Assembly: GCA_013152085.1 (NCBI GenBank)
Contig: JAADHC010000054.1
Coordinates: forward strand, 1-64,000
Length of the DNA stretch: 64,000 bases
From: Chlorobiota bacterium
GTDB taxonomy: Bacteria > Bacteroidota > Bacteroidia > Bacteroidales > VadinHA17
Direction of reading: 5' to 3'
The position numbers were made by a program, and so were the translations under genes. Positions 7,802-17,600 of the stretch are shown in pieces. Below the pieces are notes generated by a model, which saw only the letters and a list, made by a program, of their open reading frames with translations, did no database searches and was not told where the DNA came from. Each line of letters starts with the position of its first letter. Position 1 is the stretch's first letter.

Positions 7802-10800
7802 TTATATGATCCTGCCGGGGGTTACCGGCACCCCGATTTGGTCAAGTTGTTGTTCGATTTCTTTCAGGTCTTTATCATACAACGATTTAAGTTTGTTTTC
7901 CAGCGGACTGATTTTTGTTTTTACAATTTGCAACTGTTGTTGTTGTGATTGTGTGGGACCGTTTGTTGAACCGGATGAGGCACGTAAAACAAAACGGATA
8001 CGCCTCATGATTGTGGGTGGTTCAACAGCAACCCGGGATGATCTTACCGGAGATCCGCTGATGGATGTGATAATACCGACTACTTCTTTCTCAAGCCCGG
8101 AAACCTTTTCATCAAGAGATCCGGTTTCAGCCCTGGTATTAAACAAGGCCTGTTTTATGGCTTTTACCCTGTCGTAAAGCGTGTTGGCTGATTGAAGTGT
8201 AGACAGAACCTCAGCATACACTTTCCCTGCTTCCAGGTTAAAAGCTTCAAAATCTTTCGGATTGGTAGCCGGCAATGTTGTATTCTTAAGTTTTACCACT
8301 CTAAAGGGCACCGGTCCGGCAATCCGGGTTTTGACACCCCTGACAACCTTTTCCATAGTAACGGAATAAGTTCCGGGTGCTACGAAGGCACCTCCGCGCG
8401 CGAATCTGCCTGATGACCGGCTTACCGGGGCGTCCGAGGCATACCGCAGATCCCAGGTTACCCGGTTGATCCCTTTTGTGGGATTGCTTTTTATCCTCCG
8501 AACAATAGCCCCATTATCGTTACGGATCGTGAAGATCAAATAAGGTGCAACTTCTTCATCTTCGGCACGGAGTTCTTTTTGTGAAGGATAATGTATGGTT
8601 TTTCCGGCTTTCATGTCTGCTGACTCTGCTTTTTTACGTTGCTGACGCAAAGTCGGCCAGGTTTGCTTAAGATAATAAGTAAAGGTGGCAGCAACCCGGG
8701 GATTACGACTTCTGTAGTATAACGCTCCCTGTCCATAGTAATTTCCGTTCTCAACAAACGAAAGAGCATCTTTTATCGTAAAGAGATGTGCTTCTTTTTT
8801 AAGAATTTCAGGGGTAAGTTCCCGCAAAGGCGTATAATCATCAAGGATATAGAATCCACGGCCAAATGTAGCGAGTACAAGGTCATTTTCCCTTCGCTGT
8901 ATGGTCAGATCCTTTACGGCAATAGTTGGAATTCCGGAACGCAGCTGTGTCCAGTGTTTACCGGCATCTGCAGAAAAGAATACACCGAATTCGGTCCCGG
9001 CAAACAACAGGTCGGAATTCAGATGATCTTCCCGGATGGCATAAACTGTTCCGTTTTCGGGCAAATTACCACTGATGGATATCCAGGTTTTCCCTTTATC
9101 GGTACTTTTCAGGATGTACGGTTTGAAATCACTGTTCTTGCGTCCGTCAAATGTGGCAAAAACGGTATTTGCATCGTGCATTGAGGGGAGGAGGCAGGTT
9201 ACAAAGGTCATTTCCGGAACACCGGGAAAATGATCATAGCGGGTCCATGTTTTTCCATCATTCTCAGTAACCTGGATCAGGCCGTCATCGGTCCCGGCAT
9301 ACAGCAGTCCCTGCTGCAGCGGTGATTCTTCGAGCGTAAAAATATTTCCGAAAGGAGAAGTGGAAACACTTTTGGCTATGGCATCCGGTCCCCAGATTTT
9401 TCCCATCACCGGTAGTGTGTTTACATCAATCTGTCGAGTGAGGTCGGGACTGATTACTTCCCAGGTACTGCCCCTGTCGGTGCTTTTAAATATTTTATTG
9501 GCAGCGCAGTAAACCGTTGTGGCAGCATGTGGACTTACTTCAATGGGCGTATTCCAGTTGAACCGGTAGGTTTCATCTTCGACGGGCTGGGGTTTGATAT
9601 AAAGGGCCTCACCGCTTTTTTTATCAAACCTGACAATACCTCCATATTGAGATTCGGCGTAACTAATATCCGGATTACCCGGTTCGGGAACACTCATAAA
9701 TCCGTCACCACCATTGGTTTTAATCCAGTCGGCATTTACGATATACTGAAACCGGGTACGAGATGGTCCGGTCCAGCTTCCGTTATCCTGGGCGCCACCG
9801 TAAAGGTTGTAAAACGGCCAGGCATCATCCACCCTGACATGATAGAACTGGGTAACAGGAAGATTACTGCGAAAAATCCAGGTTGTCCCACGGTCAAAAC
9901 TCTCATATAATCCTCCGTCACAACCCTCAATCAGGTGCCGGGTATCCGTGGGATCTATCCACAGGGCATGATTGTCTACATGCTTGTTCGTTTCTCCGAG
10001 CGGGTGCCATGTCTTCCCTCCATCTTCCGAGATCATAGCGCGGGTATCCATAGAAAAAACACGGTCAGGTTTGTAAGGATCAACATACACTTCCTGATAG
10101 TATTGCGGGCTGGTGGTAATCATATTGCTTTGTTTCTTCCAGCTCTCACCCCGGTCGTTACTCCGGTAAAATCCACCCTTGTTATTGGGGAGTTCGATGA
10201 TGGCATACAGGATATCCGGGTTTGATGTAGCTATGGCAAGTCCTATACGTCCAACGTTTCCTGAGGGAAGACCACTTTTAAGCTTTCGCCATGTTTTTCC
10301 GGCATCTTCCGATTTGTATATGGCAGATTCGGGACCGCCGTCAATTTTGGTGTACACCCTTCTTCTGCGTTGATGGGCAGCAGCATATAGAACATCCGGA
10401 TTGCGCGGGTCCATTACTACATCCGATACTCCGGTATTCTCGCTAATGGTCAGCATTGCTTTCCATGTTTTCCCTCCGTCGGTAGTTTTATATAATCCAC
10501 GGTCTCCTCCCGGGCCCCAGACAGGTCCCTGAGCAGCCACATACACCACACTGGTGTTATGCGGATCAATTACAATTTTACCGATGTGTTCGGATTTTTT
10601 CAAACCCATGTTTTTCCAGCTCTTGCCACCATCAGTAGATTTGTATATTCCATCGCCGTAAGCAAGATTTCGTTGTGAATTATTTTCACCTGTTCCTGCC
10701 CATACCACAAAGGGATTCTCAGGATCAATGGCCAGGGCACCAATCGAATAAACCGGTTGGTGGTCAAATACCGGCTTGAAAGTAGTTCCGGCATTGGTGG

Positions 10801-11062
10801 TTTTCCATAATCCGCCGGAAGCTACACCCACATAAAATTCTTTATGGTTTTTTGGGTTTACCGCAATATCGGCAATTCTGCCGGAAGCTACTCCGGGCCC
10901 CAGACTGCGAAAACGAAGACCGCCAACCAGAGAAGCATTAACCTTGAAACCAGGTTCTGCAGGAGTCTTTGGTTTTTTATTTGCGCCGGTTACCGCACCG
11001 GTACATGCAATAACCAGGACGGCAAAAGTAATCAATGCGCGAAAAATACTTTTTTGTAACAT
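7802..11062 (-). CDS. Sortilin/VPS10-like Asp-box beta-propeller protein, copy A
   Basis: A 1086-residue exported protein. The N-terminus carries a signal sequence with a possible lipobox (LVIAC, Cys20). Residues from about 45 to 740 are BNR/Asp-box propeller repeats of the sortilin type, with the S/T-x-D-x-G-x-x-W signature many times (STDGGKSW, TTDGGKTW, SEDAGKTW, STDRGSTW, SADAGKHW). A C-terminal part of about 300 residues follows, with an Ig-like section (INRVTWDLRYAS) and a helical tail ending TPGR. Related Bacteroidota proteins are annotated as glycosyl hydrolases only from the BNR repeats; no catalytic residues can be assigned. The next upstream gene is a full-length paralogue with the same architecture. 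Confidence 0.88.
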   Translation of the reverse strand: MLQKSIFRALITFAVLVIACTGAVTGANKKPKTPAEPGFKVNASLVGGLRFRSLGPGVASGRIADIAVNPKNHKEFYVGVASGGLWKTTNAGTTFKPVFDHQPVYSIGALAIDPENPFVVWAGTGENNSQRNLAYGDGIYKSTDGGKSWKNMGLKKSEHIGKIVIDPHNTSVVYVAAQGPVWGPGGDRGLYKTTDGGKTWKAMLTISENTGVSDVVMDPRNPDVLYAAAHQRRRRVYTKIDGGPESAIYKSEDAGKTWRKLKSGLPSGNVGRIGLAIATSNPDILYAIIELPNNKGGFYRSNDRGESWKKQSNMITTSPQYYQEVYVDPYKPDRVFSMDTRAMISEDGGKTWHPLGETNKHVDNHALWIDPTDTRHLIEGCDGGLYESFDRGTTWIFRSNLPVTQFYHVRVDDAWPFYNLYGGAQDNGSWTGPSRTRFQYIVNADWIKTNGGDGFMSVPEPGNPDISYAESQYGGIVRFDKKSGEALYIKPQPVEDETYRFNWNTPIEVSPHAATTVYCAANKIFKSTDRGSTWEVISPDLTRQIDVNTLPVMGKIWGPDAIAKSVSTSPFGNIFTLEESPLQQGLLYAGTDDGLIQVTENDGKTWTRYDHFPGVPEMTFVTCLLPSMHDANTVFATFDGRKNSDFKPYILKSTDKGKTWISISGNLPENGTVYAIREDHLNSDLLFAGTEFGVFFSADAGKHWTQLRSGIPTIAVKDLTIQRRENDLVLATFGRGFYILDDYTPLRELTPEILKKEAHLFTIKDALSFVENGNYYGQGALYYRSRNPRVAATFTYYLKQTWPTLRQQRKKAESADMKAGKTIHYPSQKELRAEDEEVAPYLIFTIRNDNGAIVRRIKSNPTKGINRVTWDLRYASDAPVSRSSGRFARGGAFVAPGTYSVTMEKVVRGVKTRIAGPVPFRVVKLKNTTLPATNPKDFEAFNLEAGKVYAEVLSTLQSANTLYDRVKAIKQALFNTRAETGSLDEKVSGLEKEVVGIITSISGSPVRSSRVAVEPPTIMRRIRFVLRASSGSTNGPTQSQQQQLQIVKTKISPLENKLKSLYDKDLKEIEQQLDQIGVPVTPGRII

Positions 11063-11151
11063 AATAACGGGGTTTTTGATTGAATTAAAAATGGGTTATA
11101 AATGTACAAATAACCTTTACAGAATAAAAGAGGTTGTTTAACAACATAAAA

Positions 11152-11180
11152 AAAAGCCGGTACATGTGGTACCGGTTTTT
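11152..11180 (-). terminator. Rho-independent terminator of the second sortilin-like gene
   Basis: CCGGTAC (11157-11163) pairs with GTACCGG (11169-11175), extended by A-T pairs and one G-T wobble into a 12-base stem with a 5-base loop. The minus-strand side runs into a T-tract. It lies 15 bases after the stop of the 11195-14479 gene. Confidence 0.88.
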
Positions 11181-11194
11181 CCCTTTTTCTGATC

Positions 11195-14100
11195 TTACTT
11201 CCAGACAGGCATACGTCCGGGGGTCCAGGGAGCATTGATTGCCTCCAGTTCTTTCTCGAGCGGGATCAACTCATGTTGCTCGATTTGCCCGATTTTCTCA
11301 AGCAGTGGCGGAAATGCTTCCAGGAGAATTTCATAGGTATCCTTTTGCGTTTGGGTAACTTCTGAGGTGGAAGCCCATTGCGTATAGATCAGGTTGTCCA
11401 GTCGTCGTGACAGCGGCATTTTTCCCGGTGGCACCTCTTCCCAGCTGGCTTTTGGCCGGTGTCCGTTAAATGTGAACTGAACATTGTCGAGTTCTTCCCT
11501 GATCTGCCGGGCTTTTTTTAACATCTCCGGTGTAGCTCCCGGTGTCTGGTCAAGTGTTTGCAGAATGGTTTCTGTACGTTTAATCATTTCACCTGTTTTC
11601 TGCATGGCACCTTGCATTTTGCCTGCCAGCAAAGCCACCTTTTTCTGGAAAGTTACCAGTTCATTGCGGTCTTTGGCCGGAAGCGAAGTGTTATTAAGGA
11701 CCACAGCCCGGAAAGGAACCGGCGGAACAAGTTCGGTAATGACACCCTTTAACGATTTACTCAGGGAGACAAAATAATCTCCCGGCATTACGAGCATTCC
11801 GTCCTCCGTTTTGGATAAGGGGTTGTATTTATTCCCGGACAATCTCACAGGAAAAGGAGAGGGATAACGCAGGTTCCAGGTAATACGATGTATTCCCCTG
11901 CTGCCGGATGTGTTTATTTTCCTGATAACATTATCCTGACTGTCATAAATCGTGAAGATCAGGTGTGGTTTTTCTTCCTTGTTTTCCTGTCGCACATCAT
12001 CCCAGGAAAGGACTTTAATCTTTTCACCTTTTTCAAATTCTTTCTTCTCCAGTTCATGCCTTTTCTCTTTATCTGTTTTCAGGTTTTCTTTAAGATAATA
12101 AGTGAAAGTGGCACCGAAAGGCGGATTTTTTGCCACGAAATAGTCAGAACCCTGAGCATTTTTAATATCTGTCTGAATATACATTAGCGCATCTTTGACA
12201 GGGAATATAAAGGCATTCTTTTCAAACGTCTCTTTTTTAGCATTCCGCAGCGGGGAATAATCATCCAGGATATAAAACCCACGGCCGAAAGTTGCAATAA
12301 CCAGGTCGTTTTCACGTGGCTGGATAGCAATATCCCTGATAGCAATTACAGGAAGTCCGGCTTTAAGAGGCACCCATTCTTTTCCGCCATCCGGAGAAAA
12401 ATAGAATCCGAATTCCGTTCCGGCAAAGAGAATGCCGGGATTTTTAAAATCCTGTTCGATAGTGTGTACCGTCCCGTTTTCAGGAAGATTGGCAGTGATG
12501 GATGTCCAGGTTTTTCCTTTATCTGTACTTTTCAACAGATAAGGTTTGAAATCATCCCTTTTCCGGTTGTCAAAAGATACAAAAACAACGTCCTCATCAA
12601 ATTTTGAGGGACAAATATCACTAACATAAGTATATTCGGGAACACCGGGAAAGTTGTCAGTTTTTGTCCAGTTTTTCCCTCCGTCCGATGTAACCTGAAT
12701 AAGTCCATCGTCCGTACCGGCATATAAAAGGTTTTCATTTACTTCGGATTCGGCCAGAGACACGATCGTTCCCCACTGTGATGTGGATACATCTTTTGCC
12801 ACAGCATCCACGCTCCAGTATTTCCCCATTACCTTAAAGGTATTCCGGTCCATATTTCGGGTCAGGTCATCGGAAATTTCTTTCCAGCTGTTGCCCCGGT
12901 CATCACTTCGGAAAACCTTATTGGCAGCAACATAGATCCGGGTATGCATGTGATGGGATACCAGAATCGGAGCACTCCAGTTCCAGCGAAATGTCAGTTC
13001 GTCTTTGGCAGGCTGTGGTTTAATATCGATAGACTCCCCGCTTTTACGGTCGTAACGGATTGAATTTCCATATTGCCATTCCGAATAAACTATATTGGGG
13101 TCTTCGGGGTCAACGGCACACCAGAACCCGTCGCCACCGACGGTAATAAACCAATCATCGCTAATCACACCTCCTGAGGATGTATTGCGGGAAGGGCCTC
13201 CAAAAGAGTTGTTATCCTGTGTCCCGCCGTAGATATAATAGAAGGGTTTTGAGTTGTCAACAGCGACACGGTAAAACTGGGTTACGGGCAGGTTGGATTT
13301 AAAAAGATAATTTTTCCCGCCATCCCATGATTCATAAACACCACCGTCACCTCCGATGAGAAAATGCCGGGTATCCCGGGGATCAATCCACATGGCATGA
13401 TCATCTACATGTCTGTGATTATTGCCCACTGAGCGCCATGTTTTTCCTCCATTTGTAGTAACTTTTGTAACTGTTTCCAGGCTGTACACTTTGTCCGGAT
13501 CCACCGGATCACAAACAATTTCATTAAAGTACTGGCCACTGGATGTATAATCATTCATTTTAGTCCATGATTCACCCTGGTCGACTGAACGAAAAAACCC
13601 TCCGTTATCTTCGGCAGCTTCAATAATGGCATATAAAATATCCGGGTTTACCGGAGAAATGGCCAGACCGATACCTCCCATGTCTGCCGAAGGCAAACCG
13701 CTGGTCAGTTTACGCCATGTTTCACCGCCATCGGTAGATTTGTAGAATGCGGTTTCGGGACCACCACCGATTTTTGTAAATACATGCCTGCGCCGCTGTT
13801 CACTGGTAGCAAACATAATATCAGGATTTTTAGGATGGATAATAACGTTGTTGACACCGGTATTCTCACTGATTTCGAGAACTTTTTTCCATGTTTTCCC
13901 ACCATTTGTTGTTTTGTAAAGACCGCGGTCGCCACCGGGTCCCCATGCTGATCCTTCTGCGGCTACAAAGACCACATCGGTATTACGTGGATCGATGGCG
14001 ATCATCCCGATTTGCCGCGATTCCTTCAGTCCCATATTTTTCCAGCTTTTCCCACCGTCCAAGGTTTTATAAACACCATCGCCATAACCCAGTGCGCGCT

Positions 14101-14479
14101 GGTGGTTGTTTTCGCCTGTGCCTGCCCATACTACATTTGGATTATGGGGATCCATAGCCAGACAACCGATGGAATAGGCACCGTAATGATCGAAAACGGG
14201 TTGAAAAGTGACTCCGTTGTTTACCGTTTTCCAGATATGTCCGGAAGCTGTGGCAACATAATATTCTGCCGGATTGCCGGGATTTACGGAAAAGTCGGCT
14301 ATACGTCCCGAAGCAAAAGCGGGACCGATACTACGCCATTTCAATCCTGAAAAATCTGACGACTTATAGGTTGAGGCGGGAGTACTTTTCTCTTTATCTT
14401 TTTTTGCACCTGAAGCCATGGCCGCCAGTCCGAAAAAGACAAAAAAAGTAATCAGGTAAATAGATTTTTGAGCTCTCAT
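11195..14479 (-). CDS. Sortilin/VPS10-like Asp-box beta-propeller protein, copy B
   Basis: A 1094-residue paralogue of the 7802-11062 product, arranged head to tail with it. It has a standard signal peptide (MRAQKSIYLITFFVFFGLAA, cleavage near MASGA). Next come the same propeller repeats (TLDGGKSW, TTNGGKTW, STDGGETW, SVDQGESW, SDDRGNSW, SPDGGKEW), the shared segment ATFGRGFYILDDYSPLR, an Ig-like part (IHRITWNLRYPSPFP) and a helical end finishing TPGRMPVWK. Unlike copy A it has no lipobox cysteine, so the two may sit in different compartments, one lipid-anchored and one soluble. Each gene has its own terminator, so they are separate transcription units. The function is not established; partner or ligand binding at the cell surface is the family-based guess. 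Confidence 0.88.
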   Translation of the reverse strand: MRAQKSIYLITFFVFFGLAAMASGAKKDKEKSTPASTYKSSDFSGLKWRSIGPAFASGRIADFSVNPGNPAEYYVATASGHIWKTVNNGVTFQPVFDHYGAYSIGCLAMDPHNPNVVWAGTGENNHQRALGYGDGVYKTLDGGKSWKNMGLKESRQIGMIAIDPRNTDVVFVAAEGSAWGPGGDRGLYKTTNGGKTWKKVLEISENTGVNNVIIHPKNPDIMFATSEQRRRHVFTKIGGGPETAFYKSTDGGETWRKLTSGLPSADMGGIGLAISPVNPDILYAIIEAAEDNGGFFRSVDQGESWTKMNDYTSSGQYFNEIVCDPVDPDKVYSLETVTKVTTNGGKTWRSVGNNHRHVDDHAMWIDPRDTRHFLIGGDGGVYESWDGGKNYLFKSNLPVTQFYRVAVDNSKPFYYIYGGTQDNNSFGGPSRNTSSGGVISDDWFITVGGDGFWCAVDPEDPNIVYSEWQYGNSIRYDRKSGESIDIKPQPAKDELTFRWNWSAPILVSHHMHTRIYVAANKVFRSDDRGNSWKEISDDLTRNMDRNTFKVMGKYWSVDAVAKDVSTSQWGTIVSLAESEVNENLLYAGTDDGLIQVTSDGGKNWTKTDNFPGVPEYTYVSDICPSKFDEDVVFVSFDNRKRDDFKPYLLKSTDKGKTWTSITANLPENGTVHTIEQDFKNPGILFAGTEFGFYFSPDGGKEWVPLKAGLPVIAIRDIAIQPRENDLVIATFGRGFYILDDYSPLRNAKKETFEKNAFIFPVKDALMYIQTDIKNAQGSDYFVAKNPPFGATFTYYLKENLKTDKEKRHELEKKEFEKGEKIKVLSWDDVRQENKEEKPHLIFTIYDSQDNVIRKINTSGSRGIHRITWNLRYPSPFPVRLSGNKYNPLSKTEDGMLVMPGDYFVSLSKSLKGVITELVPPVPFRAVVLNNTSLPAKDRNELVTFQKKVALLAGKMQGAMQKTGEMIKRTETILQTLDQTPGATPEMLKKARQIREELDNVQFTFNGHRPKASWEEVPPGKMPLSRRLDNLIYTQWASTSEVTQTQKDTYEILLEAFPPLLEKIGQIEQHELIPLEKELEAINAPWTPGRMPVWK

Positions 14480-14556
14480 TGAAAGGAAATTTTAATGAAT
14501 ATTTATGCCTTTGTAGAAACGAAAATACAAAATCAAAAGGAATCAGCATATGACAA

Positions 14557-14590
14557 AAGAGAAAAGGTGCCGTACGACACCTTTTCTCTT
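14557..14590 (-). terminator. Terminator of the T9SS cargo gene
   Basis: A perfect 13-base stem, AAGAGAAAAGGTG (14557-14569) with its complement (14578-14590), and an 8-base loop. It lies 17 bases after the stop of the 14608-18459 gene. The T-tract past the stem on the minus strand is short. Confidence 0.82.
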
Positions 14591-14607
14591 CATGTAGCAA
14601 AGACTAT

Positions 14608-17600
14608 TTAACGGATAACAATACGGCGAACTGTCGTGTTGTTTCCGTTACGGACACGGATAAAGTATAAACCGTCAGGTTGATTTGTCATGTCGATATC
14701 TTCCCGGATCTCACCTGAAACAGAGAACTCACGGTTAAGCATCACTTTACCAAGAGTGTTTATAACCGTAACCTGAATATTTCCCTGCATCCCTTTAACG
14801 GTAAGTGTAAATCTGCCGTTATTCGGATTCGGATAAATGAGGACCTGGTCTGTCAGAACCGAGGTGTTGATCCCGGTGACGTCTGAAATGTCATCCGCAC
14901 TTCTCGGGTTAAGTTTGTAATCACCGTACGAATAGTTCATCACACCGGTAAGGTCATAGATGTTGTTGACGGCGAAATCGGCTGTAGCATCGTAGTCGTA
15001 CAGGAAGTCATCCACGATGAGTGCGCCCGATCCGTCATCAACCGAAACCTCATCATAACCGAGATCATTGGCGGTACATGTTGCGTCGTTGAAAGTTACA
15101 AAAACACTTTCCCATTGTTCCGTACTGGCTTCGCCTGTTGTCAGGGAAACGGGGCCGGGAAGTGTATTTCCTGTGCTGACGGTAGTATAACCAGCAACAC
15201 TTTTCAGCTCTGTAAGGTTATAATACTCATCTACCGTTGCAACAATCGTTACACTGTCACCGATTTGTGTCGTGTCATGGTCGGGATCATATACATAGAT
15301 TCCGTTCCATGCCGCAGCGGCATCCTGCAGGAAATATCCTTTAAAGGCACTCTGGTAGATATTTATTGCAGTTACAATCCCTGATGTTCTTACCATCTGG
15401 CCTTTATAGGGAGAGTCTCCGGAAGGATCCGTTGTGTACTGGATGTCATGGATGGTAACGGTTGGAGGCTCAAAAGCTGTAACCGTGACTGTCCAGTCCT
15501 GGGTAGTGGTTCCATCCTGCGCCGTAACGGTGTATGTTACCGGATTGGTAAAATCCGTTACAGCACCCGAAGCCGGATTGACGGTAGCGCCGGCAGAAAT
15601 TTCAATCGTAGGAACCAGTACTGTCAGATCCGTACCAAAGGCAACTTCTGCCGTAACCGTATGGGCCGTTGTATCAATAACCGCCGGACCGGTGGCCTCG
15701 GCAAGGACAAACGATGTAATATCTGTTTCGGTACTTGCCGATGCAGCTTCGGTCACCGTGACGGTCCAGTCACGAGTGGTAATCTGATCTTCGGCAGTAA
15801 CGGTGAAAACGACCGGATTGGTAAAGTCAACCGTATCCCCTGAAACCGGAACGCTGGTAGCTCCGGGAGCAAGGGTGAGGGCAGGTACCAAGGAATCCAT
15901 CACAGTTCCGTAACCAAAGAGAATTTCCACATCAATCGTTGCGGCAGCAGAATCTATCGTAACAGTTTTGCTAACCAGAACACCTGTAGTATCGTACAAT
16001 TTAAATCCGGAGATATCGGTTCTGTCACTGGCAGTGGGTGTAGGAAGCCCCAGATTTGCCACAAAGTTCTGGTCAAACACTTTCCATTCAGAGGATGCCG
16101 GATCAGTGCCTGCGGAAACGGACCATCCTTCTGCGAGATTGCCCATTTTAACGGTAGGCTTACGTAACAATGTATGATTGGCAGTAGCAGCAGAAACACC
16201 GGCTACATCCCATCCGCTGCCCGGATCTTCGGTATCGATTCCTATCACATCGATGATAGAATAATCTGTCATATCATCCCATGTACCTCCTACAAGTTGT
16301 GCCAGGCCCCGTGCATCATCGCCGTTGAACCAGGTAGCCGGGTTCCCCCAGATAGTGTCAACAACGGCAGCCGAATCGGCAAGCAGGCTGAAATCGAAAT
16401 CCGGATTGATAATTACGTATACATCACCCGGGTCAAGCAGACCGGAAAGCGGATAAGGTGTCCAGTCAAAACCACCTCCGTTGAAGGTGGAAACAAGAGC
16501 ATATCCCGACAGGTCAATAACGTGATCTGTAGGATTATAGATTTCCAGAGCCTTGTTGTTGGACGACCCTTCAACATATTCGGAAAAATAGGGCTGGGCG
16601 GATGCCGTAGTAAACTGCCATGTCGTAGAATCGTTAAGGCCATTAAAGATATTCCCCTGCATGTCGGCAATAACACCCTGATCCAACTTGAAATAATAAT
16701 GTGTAGCTGGCTCAAGAACAGAACTCATTTGGAACATAAAAACACCCCAGTCATGCTCTGCCGCAGTAAGATCAAACGTTTCTATGAGCGTTCCGTCGTC
16801 TTTATACAGGTATAAATTACCGGAAGTGGCATTAACTTTTTCATTAAAGAAAAGTAAGGGTGAAAAAGTAAGCGGAACATCATCTTTACCATTTTCCGGT
16901 ACGAGCATATAAATCTCAGGTTTGATCGTGTCAATAAGGTAAACCGGATCAGCCACGTTGTAAAATGAAGTATCCTCCGCATCATAAATAATAAGGCGGA
17001 CAGAATCCGTAGAGGCATTCAAAGGAATAGGGAAAACGAGGCTATCCGGGGTGGCCGGTACCGCTAATAAGTTGCCTGCCTCATCCACTGTAAGCCAGAA
17101 AATGGAAGTGTCCTGGTAATCAACTCCACCGATCAGGATACTATCAATTCCTGATGTATTCCATTTGAATACAACTGTGTCACCTACGTAAAAGGTTGAA
17201 TTATTTACCGGGGCAATCCAGGTTAATACCCGGTTATCCTGGACGGTTATCGGACCCACTTTTGTCTGGAATGTAGTGTCGGCAGCATCCATCAGGATAA
17301 GGTCATAATCGCCTGCGCCGGCATCGTGAGGAATCCGCAGCTCAAATGAATCGGGTGAAACAGGGATAGCCTGAGGTATATCGTTGTCCTCAAGAATATA
17401 ACTGGTAGAATCTTCCGTATAATCATAAGAAGCCAGGTAGAGACTGTCAATATTGGCTGCCGCCCAGCGGATCACAATGGTATCCCCCAGATTGAACACA
17501 TCACTGGCTGCCGGGTTGGTGATGGAAAGATTACGCAGTGCCGTAGTGGTTATATCCAGTTTTACCGGATCGGTTTGCACATTGGGGACTGTTGCATCGT

